From contig JAIXTA010000018.1 of NCBI GenBank assembly GCA_027484405.1, positions 16,775 through 80,774 of the forward strand: a DNA stretch of 64,000 nucleotides, written 5' to 3'. The notes under the pieces were generated by a model. The model searched no databases and was not told the DNA's origin. It saw only the letters and a program-made list of their open reading frames with translations. Positions 45,681-53,951 of the stretch are shown here, piece after piece. Position numbers and translations under genes: made by a program. The stretch's first letter is position 1. Each line of letters opens with the position of its first letter. This DNA is from Burkholderiales bacterium. GTDB taxonomy: Bacteria; Pseudomonadota; Gammaproteobacteria; Burkholderiales; Burkholderiaceae_C.

Positions 45681-46253
45681 CTAGCCAGCGGCGTGAGGCG
45701 ACCAGCGGCTGTACCGGGGCAGGCTGGCAGACAGGAAGGCCATCTGGTCGGCCAGGATGTTGCGATTGGAGAGGATGAAGCCTTCATTGCGGCAGACGCG
45801 GTAGGGCACGTACAGCAGGCTCATGCCTGCTTCCTCGGGCGTGCGGTTGCCCTTGCGGTGATTGCAGCCTCTGCAGGCCGTGACCACGTTCATCCAGGCG
45901 TGGCGTCCGCCGCGCGAGACCGGATGAATGTGCTCCACCGTCAGTTGCCGCTCCTCGCAGCGTGCGCCGCAATAGGCGCATATGAAGCGGTCACGCAGAA
46001 AAAGGCGCTCTCGCGTGACACCCACATGCGCATGGTCGTGCGGCACGCGATGCCGCCCACGCACCATCACGATGGATGAGAACACCAGTTCCGAGACGCG
46101 CTGAGTGGCGCGGTTGAAGCCGCCGGAGAGCGAAAACAGGTTCTCGCCCAGCTCGGTGATGACCTTGTCGGCGGCGTAGTAGCGCGCGGCGCGGGGCATG
46201 CCAGCCCAGCGCACCGGTTGTCCGACCGAATCCACGATCAGGATGTGCGACAT
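45681..46253 (-). CDS. HNH endonuclease domain protein
   Basis: A 190-residue protein with an HNH nuclease core (about 95-160): CAYC and CRGC zinc pairs flank LTVEHIHPVSRGG and NVVTACRGCNHRKGN, giving the His-Asn-His order. The first about 90 residues (YYAADKVITELGENLFSLSG) are a domain often seen before HNH_5 in Burkholderiales stand-alone HNH proteins. Such genes are common chromosomal single copies whose substrate is unknown. The start is ATG 46253. It is convergent with DUF3567. Confidence 0.85.
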   Translation of the reverse strand: MSHILIVDSVGQPVRWAGMPRAARYYAADKVITELGENLFSLSGGFNRATQRVSELVFSSIVMVRGRHRVPHDHAHVGVTRERLFLRDRFICAYCGARCEERQLTVEHIHPVSRGGRHAWMNVVTACRGCNHRKGNRTPEEAGMSLLYVPYRVCRNEGFILSNRNILADQMAFLSASLPRYSRWSPHAAG

Positions 46254-46312
46254 GCGTCCGATTGTGTCATGCTCCACCGGCCACGGGAAGGGCATGCACT
46301 GCGGCAGCAGCG

Positions 46313-46340
46313 CGCGCCCTCAGCGCGGGCTGAGGGCGCG
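46313..46340 (-). terminator. Perfect hairpin downstream of small lipoprotein gene
   Basis: An 11-bp perfect stem CGCGCCCTCAG / CTGAGGGCGCG with a 6-nt loop between the lipoprotein stop and the HNH start. No T-run follows, so termination strength is uncertain. Confidence 0.5.
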
Positions 46341-46378
46341 ACACCCCGCCGTCATGCATGGTTCATCAAGCTTGCCGG

Positions 46379-46660
46379 CTATTTGCCTGGCGCCGAGCCG
46401 CCTGGCTGCCGCGTGTCTGCTTGCGTGGCGGGTGTCGAGTCGACGACCCGGGTGGGGTAGTTGAACCACATGACCTGCACCCCGCGATCGCGCGCGGTGC
46501 GCTCGATCTGACCCACCTTCTGTTGATCCACTTCCACGCGCGCGCCTTCGGGCAGTGCCGTGCAGGCACTCAAGGCCGCCACGCCAGCCCAGGCCGCGCC
46601 ACGGCGGCACATGCGGCTGTGCCGGATGGCAGCAAGAAAGAAGCGGGTGAAGGATGTCAT
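46379..46660 (-). CDS. Small predicted lipoprotein
   Basis: A 93-residue protein with a lipobox-like ALSAC at residue 33, preceded by a hydrophobic stretch (AAWAGVAALSA) and a long basic n-region. The mature part (TALPEGARVEVDQQKVGQIE) is short and ends in a Gln/Pro/Gly-rich tail. No function recognised. ATG 46660 has AGGAG about 8 nt upstream; an internal ATG at 46612 would give a shorter signal but lacks a ribosome site. It is divergent from the EamA transporter. Confidence 0.62.
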   Translation of the reverse strand: MTSFTRFFLAAIRHSRMCRRGAAWAGVAALSACTALPEGARVEVDQQKVGQIERTARDRGVQVMWFNYPTRVVDSTPATQADTRQPGGSAPGK

Positions 46661-46768
46661 GGTGGCGCTCCTGGCAGGTCGGGCGTTCTGCAGCTTAGGT
46701 CAGCCATGCCCGCATGCAAGACCGTACAGCCCGGTCGATCGGTGGCGGCAGACCCATACACTGCACGG

Positions 46769-47647
46769 ATGTCTGTGTCGCACGCACTGTTCGCCCTGCT
46801 GGTGGTCTTCGTCTGGGGCACGAATTTTGTTGTCATCAAGCTCGGGCTGGCCGACTTCCCACCCATGCTGTTGGCCACGCTGCGCTTTGCTGCATCGGCC
46901 TTGCCCTGGCTGTTCTTCCTGCCGCGGCCCGGCGTGCCCTTGCGCCTGATGGCCGGCATCGGCACGCTGGCAGGGCTGCAGTTCGGTCTGCTCTTTGCCG
47001 CCATGCGCGCCGACATTACGCCGGGTCTTGCGTCGCTGCTGATCCAGACCCAGGTGTTCATGACGATCGGCCTGTCGATGCTGCTGCTTCGCGAGCGCTT
47101 GCACCGCCTGCAGTGGGCCGGTCTGGCCGCAGGATTGGCCGCGCTTGCACTGCTGCTGGCGCAGTCGGGTGCAGCCCATGACCTGACCCTGCTGGGCGTG
47201 GGGCTGGTGCTGGGCGCTGCGCTGGCCTGGTCGATCGCCAACGTGCTGGCGCGCCAGCTCGGCAAGGTGCACATGCTGGCCTTCATGGTGTGGTCGAGTC
47301 TGTTTGCGGTGCCGCCGCTGCTGGCGCTGAGCCTGTGGCTGGAAGGCTGGCCGGCGATTGCGGCGGCGCTGCAGCACGCCGGTGTCGTGGGCTGGCTGGC
47401 CGTGGGTTGGCAGGCCCTGGGCAACACCCTGTTCGGCTACGGCGTGTGGAACTGGCTGCTGACGCAGTACCCCGCGGCGCAAGTCACACCCGTGGCCCTG
47501 CTTGTGCCGGTGTTCGGCTTGTCGACTTCGGCGCTGGCACTGGGCGAGCCGCTGCAGTGGTGGAAGCTCGCCGCCGCACTGCTGATCATCGGCGGGCTGG
47601 CGCTCAATGTGCTGGCCGGGCGCATGCGCCTGAAGGCGGCCACATGA
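46769..47647 (+). CDS. EamA/DMT-family transporter
   Basis: A 292-residue permease with ten hydrophobic segments in two EamA repeats (about 5-135 and 145-285). FVWGTNFVVIKLGL at the first helix and WNWLLTQYPAAQVTPVALLV in the second half are diagnostic of the drug/metabolite transporter superfamily, close to the RhtA/YdcZ-like amino-acid exporters. The start is ATG 46769. Its stop overlaps the Nudix start (ATGA), so the two are coupled. The substrate is not known. Confidence 0.88.
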   Translation: MSVSHALFALLVVFVWGTNFVVIKLGLADFPPMLLATLRFAASALPWLFFLPRPGVPLRLMAGIGTLAGLQFGLLFAAMRADITPGLASLLIQTQVFMTIGLSMLLLRERLHRLQWAGLAAGLAALALLLAQSGAAHDLTLLGVGLVLGAALAWSIANVLARQLGKVHMLAFMVWSSLFAVPPLLALSLWLEGWPAIAAALQHAGVVGWLAVGWQALGNTLFGYGVWNWLLTQYPAAQVTPVALLVPVFGLSTSALALGEPLQWWKLAAALLIIGGLALNVLAGRMRLKAAT

Positions 47648-48483
47648 GCGACAGCGATCGTCAGGTGTTTCATGTGGGTGACCACGCCGTGGGCAGCCTG
47701 GCGCCGGCGCTGCACGCGCAAGTGGCCACGGCTTTTCCGCACTGGCTGCGCGGTTGCGCGCTGCACGCCCCGGCCGACGACGCGGCGCTGGCCGAGTTGG
47801 CAGGCTGCCTGCGCAATTGGGGCGTGGCCGGCCGCTGGCGCGATGAACTCCTGCCGGTACTCGACCCGGCCGATGTGCCGGGCACACGGCGGCTGGCCCG
47901 CATCGAACGCGCCTGCATGCGGCCGCTGGGCCTGCTGACCCAGGCGGTGCATCTGAATGGCTGGGCGCCCGATGGACGTGTCTGGCTGCAGCAGCGCGCG
48001 CTCGACAAGGCCACCGATCCGGGCCTCTGGGACACGCTGGCGGGCGGCCTGGTGAGCGCGCGCGAGCCGGATCTGAGCACGGCGCTCGCGCGCGAGGTCC
48101 ACGAAGAAGCGGGCTTGCAGCTCGCGGACTTGCAGGGGCTTCGTACCACCGGCCAGGTGCGTCAATCGCGGCCGATCGACCCCACGCCGCTGGGTGCGGG
48201 CTGGCTGATTGAAGACCTGCTGGCCTGGGATGCAGTGATTCCGCAGGCGCTTTCGCCCGTCAACCTGGACGGCGAGGTGGCCCAGTTCGCCTGTCTGCCC
48301 TGGGGAGAGGTGCTGAACCTGCACGCCGCCGGCCAGATCACCGTGGAGGCTGCCTGGGTGCTGGGCTGCAGCGCGCGGCAGCGCGGACTGCCTTGGCCAG
48401 AGCGGGGCGAGGCGTACGCAGCGACCGTCCAGCGGCTCGCGCAATCGACGACTGGCGCCGGAGTTGTTCAGGGTTTACCCTAG
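47644..48483 (+). CDS. Nudix hydrolase with DUF4743-like N-terminal domain
   Basis: A 279-residue protein. The N-terminal about 115 residues resemble DUF4743, found before Nudix domains in thiamine-pyrophosphokinase-associated proteins. The Nudix box is GGLVSAREPDLSTALAREVH followed by EEAGL; its second half (REVHEEAGL) fits well, but the first Glu is shifted by one residue. It probably hydrolyses a nucleoside diphosphate derivative. The start ATG overlaps the transporter stop. It is followed by a beta-lactamase gene after 47 bp. Confidence 0.83.
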   Translation: MSDSDRQVFHVGDHAVGSLAPALHAQVATAFPHWLRGCALHAPADDAALAELAGCLRNWGVAGRWRDELLPVLDPADVPGTRRLARIERACMRPLGLLTQAVHLNGWAPDGRVWLQQRALDKATDPGLWDTLAGGLVSAREPDLSTALAREVHEEAGLQLADLQGLRTTGQVRQSRPIDPTPLGAGWLIEDLLAWDAVIPQALSPVNLDGEVAQFACLPWGEVLNLHAAGQITVEAAWVLGCSARQRGLPWPERGEAYAATVQRLAQSTTGAGVVQGLP

Positions 48484-48530
48484 ACAAACACCGGCGCGGG
48501 GCCCGGCACACCGCGCGGAAAGGCTCGCGC

Positions 48531-49493
48531 ATGCCCTCCTCCCTGATCTGCCCTGCGCACACGGATCGCCATCGGCGTGTCCTTGCGCGCACTGCGGCTG
48601 CAATCCTTACCGGTCTGCTGGTCTGGCCGGCCGCGTGGTCTGCACCCGAGGGCGCGGTGCGCGCGGAGGCGGGTGCAGCCAAGCGCATTCGAACGGCCAG
48701 CGAGGCGCCGCTTGAGACCGCGCCGCGCAGCATCGAGCTGCGGCCCGGCTGGCGGCAGGCCTTTGCCAGCCGGGGCCTGAATGGCGTGATGGTGCTGGCG
48801 CGCGTCGGGCGGCGCGGCGTGCTGGTCAGCGATGTCGAGCGTGCCCAGCGCCGGGTGGTGCCGGCATCCACATTCAAGATCGCCAACGCGCTGATCGCGC
48901 TGGAGACCGGCGCCATCCGGGACGAGTTCGAGCCGGTCCAGCCCGAAGGCACCATCGAGGGGCCCATGGCGCGCAGCCACAACCTGGTCTCCGCGCTGCG
49001 CAGCTCCTCGGTGCCCACCTTCCAGATCCTTGCACGCCGCGTGGGTGCCCAGCAGATGCAGGGCTGGCTCAAGCGCCTGAGCTACGGCAATGCCGACATG
49101 GGCGGCGATCTCACGGCCTTCTGGCTTGACGGATCGCTGCAGGTCTCGGCGCTGGAGGAGCTGAGCTTTCTCGACCGCCTCTATCGGCTGAACCTGCCCA
49201 TGAGCGAGCGCAGCCAGCGCATCGTGCGCGACGCCCTCACGGTGGAAGCCAACGCCTGCTGGCGCATCCGCGCCAAGACCGGCTGGGCGCCCCGCGAGCT
49301 GCCCGCCGGTGTGGCCTGGTGGGTCGGCATGGTCGAGACCGACATCGGCGCCTGGGTGTTCGCGATGAACATCGACATCACCGGCCAGCGCAACGCCAAG
49401 ACCTTCGAGCAGCTCAATGCACGGCGCGAGATCGTCATGGAGCTGCTGCGGGACGAGGGCGTCATCCCGGCGCGCTGCGACGGCCCGACCTGA
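48531..49493 (+). CDS. Class D (OXA-type) beta-lactamase, chromosomal
   Basis: A 320-residue exported serine beta-lactamase. A signal peptide (about 1-37, AAAILTGLLVWPAAWSA) is followed by an extra N-terminal about 40 residues. Catalytic motifs: Ser113-Thr-Phe-Lys116, Ser-x-Val at 159-161 (SSSVP), Tyr-Gly-Asn at 185-187 and Lys-Thr-Gly at 249-251. The FWLDGSLQVSALEELSFLDR block fits OXA enzymes. The loop before Ser-x-Val lacks the usual WDG segment and is shorter. It lies next to, and convergent with, creBCD; CreB-type systems control beta-lactamases in other genera, but no cre tag is visible upstream of this gene. Confidence 0.9.
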   Translation: MPSSLICPAHTDRHRRVLARTAAAILTGLLVWPAAWSAPEGAVRAEAGAAKRIRTASEAPLETAPRSIELRPGWRQAFASRGLNGVMVLARVGRRGVLVSDVERAQRRVVPASTFKIANALIALETGAIRDEFEPVQPEGTIEGPMARSHNLVSALRSSSVPTFQILARRVGAQQMQGWLKRLSYGNADMGGDLTAFWLDGSLQVSALEELSFLDRLYRLNLPMSERSQRIVRDALTVEANACWRIRAKTGWAPRELPAGVAWWVGMVETDIGAWVFAMNIDITGQRNAKTFEQLNARREIVMELLRDEGVIPARCDGPT

Positions 49494-49540
49494 TGCCGCC
49501 AGGATCGGCCTGCCTGAAGCGCCGTGCCCTGCTCGATAGC

Positions 49541-49645
49541 ATCATTTTCGGACATATCAATCGAATGCCGTGAATTGCCTCTTGTCGCTCATCAGAAGCG
49601 CGATAAGCCGCTTTTCGGTTTATCAATAACAATTGATTTCGGCCA
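49541..49645 (-). repeat. 105-bp 3'-UTR repeat, copy C
   Basis: Starts ATCATTTTCGGACAT and ends TTGATTTCGGCCA 6 bp from the stop of the minus-strand membrane gene, with CATCAGA in the central loop. It has the same length and ends as copy A. The stem is imperfect (CTTGTCGCT with AGCGCGATAAG). It also lies 48 bp after the beta-lactamase stop. Confidence 0.75.
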
Positions 49646-49650
49646 TCGAG

Positions 49651-50052
49651 CTATCGACGAACCGTGCGAACGCGCACGCCGCCCGCCAGACGCAGGCGGA
49701 CCGCCCAGTCGGCGCCCAGGGGCCAGCCCAGCGCAAACCCCGGCGCCAGGGCCAGCAACCACACGGCGGCGTGCACCATCAGCCAGAACAGGAACTCGGC
49801 GGGTCCGTGCGAGGTGTCAAACAGGTGGGCGCCGGGCACCTTCCAGCGCACCAGCGCGACAAAGGCGCTGAAGAACGCGGCGTAGAACAGCACGAATGCG
49901 CCGCCGGGCCGCAGCAGCCGCGCGGCCGGCGCACCCGCACGCAGCCGCGGCTGCACCACGCACGCCAGCAAGCTCATCAACGCGCCCGCTGGCACAGAAA
50001 TCACCATGCCGGCGCACATTGCCATCACCAGGGCAGCCATGAAGAGTCCCAT
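49651..50052 (-). CDS. Small membrane protein downstream of creD
   Basis: A 133-residue protein with four hydrophobic helices (about 3-25, 45-65, 82-102 and a weak one near 105-120) and an Arg-rich C-terminus (VRLRLAGGVRVRTVRR). No family recognised. It lies 45 bp after creD on the same strand, so it may be part of the Cre regulon. ATG 50052 has GGA upstream. Repeat copy C follows its stop by 6 bp. Confidence 0.68.
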   Translation of the reverse strand: MGLFMAALVMAMCAGMVISVPAGALMSLLACVVQPRLRAGAPAARLLRPGGAFVLFYAAFFSAFVALVRWKVPGAHLFDTSHGPAEFLFWLMVHAAVWLLALAPGFALGWPLGADWAVRLRLAGGVRVRTVRR

Positions 50053-50097
50053 GGAATTCTCCGATTGAATGCTTCGGTTGAGCGTGGGGTGGCGCTG

Positions 50098-51528
50098 CTA
50101 CTCGGCACCGCGCAGCTGCGCAGCCGCATCGGGCGCGGGCGGCTGCACCTGCGCGTCCGGTCGGGCAGACCGGGCCTTCGCAAAGAGCGCAAACCAGTCG
50201 ACCTTGCGTGTGGCCACCATCACGGCTGCCAGCAGGGCAAAGAGCATCAGGCTGCCGGAGAGCAGGGCGTTTTCCTCTGCATTGAGCAGGCCGTAGAGCG
50301 CGCCGTACAGCGCAGTGAGGCCCAGGGTGAGCGGCAGGCTGCGCCGCCAGCCCTGCAGCACATGTGCGGCGTAGTACCCAATCAGTGCAATGCAGCCGGC
50401 GGCAGAGGCCAGGTAGGCCCAGGCAAAGCCGATGCGCTCGGCCAGCGCCAGCAGCAGCAGGAAGAACAGCACCAGCGCCAGCCCCACCAGCCCGTACTGC
50501 ACCGGGTGCAGGCGCAGTTGCTTGAACAGTTCAAACAACGCAAAGCCGCCCAAGGTGAGCGTGATGAAGAGCATCGCGTACTTGGTGGCGCGGTCCGACA
50601 GCGAATAGACATTGACCGGGTCGATCATGCGCACGCCAAAGGCCTGGGCCTGGACGCGGGCAGGGTCTGACTTGTCGGCGTTCAAGGCCGCACGCCATGT
50701 GGCCTGGGCCTCAGAGGCGAGTGCCGGCAGCTGCCACATCGCCTCGAAGCCGTCGGCGCGCACTTGCGGCTGTGTGGGCAGCACATTGCCGCCAAAGGAC
50801 GGGTGCGGCCAGTTCGCATCCAGGCGCACCGTGTTCAGCGTGCCGATCGGCAGGAAGTTCACCGCCTCGGTGCCCGTGAGCGTGAGCTTGACGGTGAAGG
50901 GCACCACCGTGCCCGGCGCCCAGCGCAGCGGCAGACCCTCGGGCGCGGCGGCCTGCACCGCAGGCAGGCCGCCGGGGCGCTGGGCGGAAGGTGCGACCGG
51001 CACGCTCACACCATCGATGGTCAGCGTCAGGTTGCGCAGCCCGCGGGCTTCGCTCATTGCCAGCAGCGGCAGGGCGGTACCGAGAAACTTCACGCTGCTG
51101 TCGTGCCGCGACCGCGCGATCACCTCCGCGCCTGGGATCTTGAAGTTGCCCGTGAGCGTGGCTTCGAGCTCATACACATTCGACTTGAAGAGCCCGTAGC
51201 CGCGCGGCGTCACGCTCAGACGACCGACGACGTCCAGGGCCTCGGGCATGAGGGCATAGCGGTTGGAGACGATGCGCTCCACCTTGCGAAAGCGGCCCTC
51301 TTCGGCCTTGCCCACCGGCTCGTCTTCGATCCAGCGCTCCTCGAACGGCAGCTGCAGCACCGGCCCCACCACCAGCTGCTCGCCCGCCTGACTGGCACCC
51401 AGCGCCTGGCGCGCCGCTTCGCGATAGCGCAGTCGGTCACTGACGACGCCTGCGGCCATCAGGCTCGCGATCCACAGGACCCACAGCAGCGCAAGAAAGC
51501 TCAGCGCCTTGAAGACAAACGGTTTCAT
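50098..51528 (-). CDS. creD: CreD inner-membrane protein
   Basis: A 476-residue envelope protein. The first helix (SFLALLWVLWIASLMAAG) is followed by a large periplasmic domain (about 40-310) with the CreD signatures RYREAARQALGASQAGEQ and NVYELEATLTGNFKIPGAEV, then five membrane helices (about 325-460). CreD contributes to envelope integrity and colicin or beta-lactam tolerance and is the classical target of CreB. A cre-tag-like site lies 70-85 bp upstream of its ATG. It is preceded by creC at 102 bp. Confidence 0.92.
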   Translation of the reverse strand: MKPFVFKALSFLALLWVLWIASLMAAGVVSDRLRYREAARQALGASQAGEQLVVGPVLQLPFEERWIEDEPVGKAEEGRFRKVERIVSNRYALMPEALDVVGRLSVTPRGYGLFKSNVYELEATLTGNFKIPGAEVIARSRHDSSVKFLGTALPLLAMSEARGLRNLTLTIDGVSVPVAPSAQRPGGLPAVQAAAPEGLPLRWAPGTVVPFTVKLTLTGTEAVNFLPIGTLNTVRLDANWPHPSFGGNVLPTQPQVRADGFEAMWQLPALASEAQATWRAALNADKSDPARVQAQAFGVRMIDPVNVYSLSDRATKYAMLFITLTLGGFALFELFKQLRLHPVQYGLVGLALVLFFLLLLALAERIGFAWAYLASAAGCIALIGYYAAHVLQGWRRSLPLTLGLTALYGALYGLLNAEENALLSGSLMLFALLAAVMVATRKVDWFALFAKARSARPDAQVQPPAPDAAAQLRGAE

Positions 51529-51596
51529 GGTTCATGCACTCCCTGGTGAATGGGGTACATGCTGCGGGCCGCCGGTCGGCGTGCCGTGCGGAGTCT

Positions 51597-51612
51597 GTGA
51601 GACTTCAGTGAG
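51597..51612 (-). promoter_or_regulatory. cre-tag-like CreB binding site before creD
   Basis: On the minus strand this reads CTCAC-TGAAGT-CTCAC, a direct repeat with 11-bp period. The known CreB tag is TTCAC-N6-TTCAC, so each half differs at one base (C for T at the same position). It lies between creC and creD, 70-85 bp before creD, as in other species. Confidence 0.7.
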
Positions 51613-51630
51613 AACTCTGTGTGGGGCTGG

Positions 51631-53079
51631 CTAGAAGCGGATGCGTGCCAGCGTGCCGCCGCCCGGCGCATTGCTCAGCTCGGCGCTGCCGCCATGCCGC
51701 GCCGCGACCTGCGCGACGATGGCCAGCCCCAGGCCCGTGCCGCGCTGGCCGTCGGCCTTGGGCAGTGAATAGAAGCGCTCGAACACACGCGGCAGGGCGT
51801 AGTCCGGGATGCCCGGCCCGTGGTCACGCACCACGAGCTCGGCGCGCCCGGCCTCCTGCAGCACCTGCACCTCGATTGCGCCGACAGGGCGCGCGCCGGC
51901 TTGCAGCGCCTGCACGGAGGCGTCGATGGCGTTGGCGAGCAGGTTGGACAGCGCCAGCTCCAGCAGCGCCGCATCGCCCTGCACCATAAGCGGCGCATCC
52001 GCCGGACGAAGCGCGATGTCGATGCCGCTGGCCCCTGCCGCGGCGCGGTGGCTGGCCACCGTGCGTTCGGCCAGCGCGTTCAGCGCCACGGGCGCGGCAT
52101 GGTCCAGGTGGGCACTGCCTTCGAGGCGCGCCAGCGCCAGCACGCGGTCCACAAGCGCCGTGAGGCGCTCGCTCTGTTCGCCCACGAGTTGCGCGAAGCG
52201 CAGGCGGTCGGCCTCGGGCAGCTCGGCGCCCTGCAGCACTTCACTTGCCGCCCGCACCGACGCCAGCGGACTCTTGAGCTCGTGCGTAAGCGCCTGCAGG
52301 TACTGCTCCACATACTGCCGGCCTTCGATCTCCTGGCGCATGCTCTGCATGGCCTGGCCCAGCGCATCGAGTTCGCGCACGGCCAGCTTGGGCGGCGTAC
52401 TGGCGCTGCCGCGCTGCGCCTGCTGGGCAAAGTTCACCAGCTTGCTCACGGCAGCGGTGAGCCACCAGCTCATCAGCACGCCGATCAGCGCCGCCGCGGC
52501 CAGCAGCCACAGGCCGTGCTTGAGGATGGTGCGCTCGGCCCGCTCGATGATCGGCGCCACCGTGGCCACGGGCTTGACCACGGTGAGCACGCCGATGATC
52601 GTGCCCTGCGCATCGCGCAGCGGCGCAGCCACATGAAAGACGGCGCTGTTGTCGTCGCCCTCGATGACGCGGGTGGAGCGCGCGCCGTACAGGCCGCGCA
52701 GGGTGCGGTTCACATCGCGCCAGCGGGAATAGTCCTGCCCGAGCGCGCGGCCGGTGGAGTCGAACACCACCTTGCCCTGCGCATCGGTGACGTAGATGTC
52801 GAAGTCCAGGCTCTCCTTCTCGAAGTGCCAGATCCTGGCGCTCACTTCGCGCTGCTGGTAGCTCGCCACGGCCTTCGAGAACGCGCCCGTGCCCAGCGTG
52901 CCGGCGGCCAGCTCGGTCTGGGCCAGCTCCGCGAGCAGGTTGGCCGTGTCCACCATCACTTCCTCGATGGTCTCGCGCACCGAGGGCTTCACCTCCGCCA
53001 CGAAGACGCGCAGCACAAAGAAGGCGGCCACGCCCACCACGATGAAATAGCCCAGCAGGATGCGAAGGGACAGGCGCAT
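51631..53079 (-). CDS. creC: CreC sensor histidine kinase
   Basis: A 482-residue two-component kinase. Helices near 7-25 and 185-205 bracket a periplasmic or extracytoplasmic sensor (IWHFEKESLDFDIYVTDAQG, typical of CreC). HAMP lies at about 205-255, the H-box His266 in LQALTHELKSPLASV, and the ATPase end has LSNLLANAID, DHGPGIPDYA and RGTGLGLAIV. CreC responds to carbon-source and envelope signals and phosphorylates CreB. Its start lies 12 bp after the creB stop. Confidence 0.93.
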   Translation of the reverse strand: MRLSLRILLGYFIVVGVAAFFVLRVFVAEVKPSVRETIEEVMVDTANLLAELAQTELAAGTLGTGAFSKAVASYQQREVSARIWHFEKESLDFDIYVTDAQGKVVFDSTGRALGQDYSRWRDVNRTLRGLYGARSTRVIEGDDNSAVFHVAAPLRDAQGTIIGVLTVVKPVATVAPIIERAERTILKHGLWLLAAAALIGVLMSWWLTAAVSKLVNFAQQAQRGSASTPPKLAVRELDALGQAMQSMRQEIEGRQYVEQYLQALTHELKSPLASVRAASEVLQGAELPEADRLRFAQLVGEQSERLTALVDRVLALARLEGSAHLDHAAPVALNALAERTVASHRAAAGASGIDIALRPADAPLMVQGDAALLELALSNLLANAIDASVQALQAGARPVGAIEVQVLQEAGRAELVVRDHGPGIPDYALPRVFERFYSLPKADGQRGTGLGLAIVAQVAARHGGSAELSNAPGGGTLARIRF

Positions 53080-53091
53080 GGCTGCGACCGA

Positions 53092-53802
53092 TCAGGGCTC
53101 GAGGCTGTAACCCAGCCCGCGATGCGTGCGGATCGGGTCGCTGGCCGGATGCGCTGCCGCGAGCTTGGCGCGCAGACCCTTGACGTGCGTATCGATGGCG
53201 CGCTCGCCGCTGCCCACGTTCAGGCCGCGCGCGGCGTCGATCAGCTGTTCGCGCGTGAACACGCGGCCGGGTTGGCCGAGCAGCGTGCGCAGCAGACGGT
53301 ATTCGGTCACCGTCAGTGCAAGCGCCTGACCATGAAAGCGGATCTGTGCGCGGGCTTCGTCGAGTTCGAAGGGGCGGGCCGCCGTGCTCGCCGTCGATGG
53401 CGCTGCAGCCTGCTGCACGGTCAGGGCGGCGCGGCGCAGCAGGCTGCGAATGCGCGCGACCACTTCGCGTGGCGAGAAGGGCTTGGTGACGTAGTCGTCC
53501 GCGCCGATCTCCAGGCCCATCACGCGGTCGATCTCCTCGGCCTGGGCGGTGAGGAACAGCACCGGCACGGAGGAAAAACCGCGCAACTGGCGGCAGACTT
53601 CAAAGCCGGTGATATCCGGCAGGCCCACGTCCAGGATCACCGCGGCGGGCGGCGTCGTCTGGGCAGTGGCAGCGGCCTGCAGGGTCTCCAGCGCGGTGCG
53701 GCCCAGGGTGACGTGCAGCACATTGAAGCCCTCGCGCTGCAGCATGAACATCAGCGGCTGGGCGATGGCGAGGTCGTCTTCAACAAGGAGCAGGGTGCTC
53801 AC
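53092..53802 (-). CDS. creB: CreB response regulator
   Basis: A 236-residue OmpR-family regulator. The receiver domain (1-125) has VEDD and the phosphoacceptor Asp58 in ILDVGLPD. The winged-helix DNA-binding domain (about 140-236) has VTEYRLLRTLLGQPGRVFTR and DTHVKGLRAKLA. It binds cre tags to control creD and, in some species, beta-lactamase genes. It begins with a GTG start (53802). Repeat copy D lies just upstream. Confidence 0.93.
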   Translation of the reverse strand: MSTLLLVEDDLAIAQPLMFMLQREGFNVLHVTLGRTALETLQAAATAQTTPPAAVILDVGLPDITGFEVCRQLRGFSSVPVLFLTAQAEEIDRVMGLEIGADDYVTKPFSPREVVARIRSLLRRAALTVQQAAAPSTASTAARPFELDEARAQIRFHGQALALTVTEYRLLRTLLGQPGRVFTREQLIDAARGLNVGSGERAIDTHVKGLRAKLAAAHPASDPIRTHRGLGYSLEP

Positions 53803-53846
53803 GGCGCCGGGGTCGAGGGTTCTGCGGGGTTGGGTCGTACTGATAG

Positions 53847-53950
53847 ATCAAAATCAGCCAGAAAAATGGCCAATCAGAAAATTACCAAGATCCGCATTGA
53901 TCAAGCGGAGAAAGCCAAAACGAAAATCAAAAAACAAACAATTTCAGCCA
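53847..53950 (-). repeat. 105-bp 3'-UTR repeat, copy D
   Basis: AT-rich segment starting ATCAAAATCAGCC and ending CAATTTCAGCCA one base from the stop of the minus-strand hydratase gene. Its centre is TCCGC-ATTGATCAA-GCGGA, a 5-bp stem, followed by GAAAGCC. It aligns with A and C at the ends and with B in the centre. It is the copy with the lowest GC content. Confidence 0.65.
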
Positions 53951-53951
53951 T

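Noticed and set aside
48430..48530. Possible CreB tag in front of the beta-lactamase gene
   Set aside because: No pair of TTCAC-like halves with 11-bp period is present; only a single TTCAG-type half was seen.
53803..53846. cre tag upstream of creB
   Set aside because: No TTCAC-N6-TTCAC-like direct repeat occurs between the creB start and repeat copy D.
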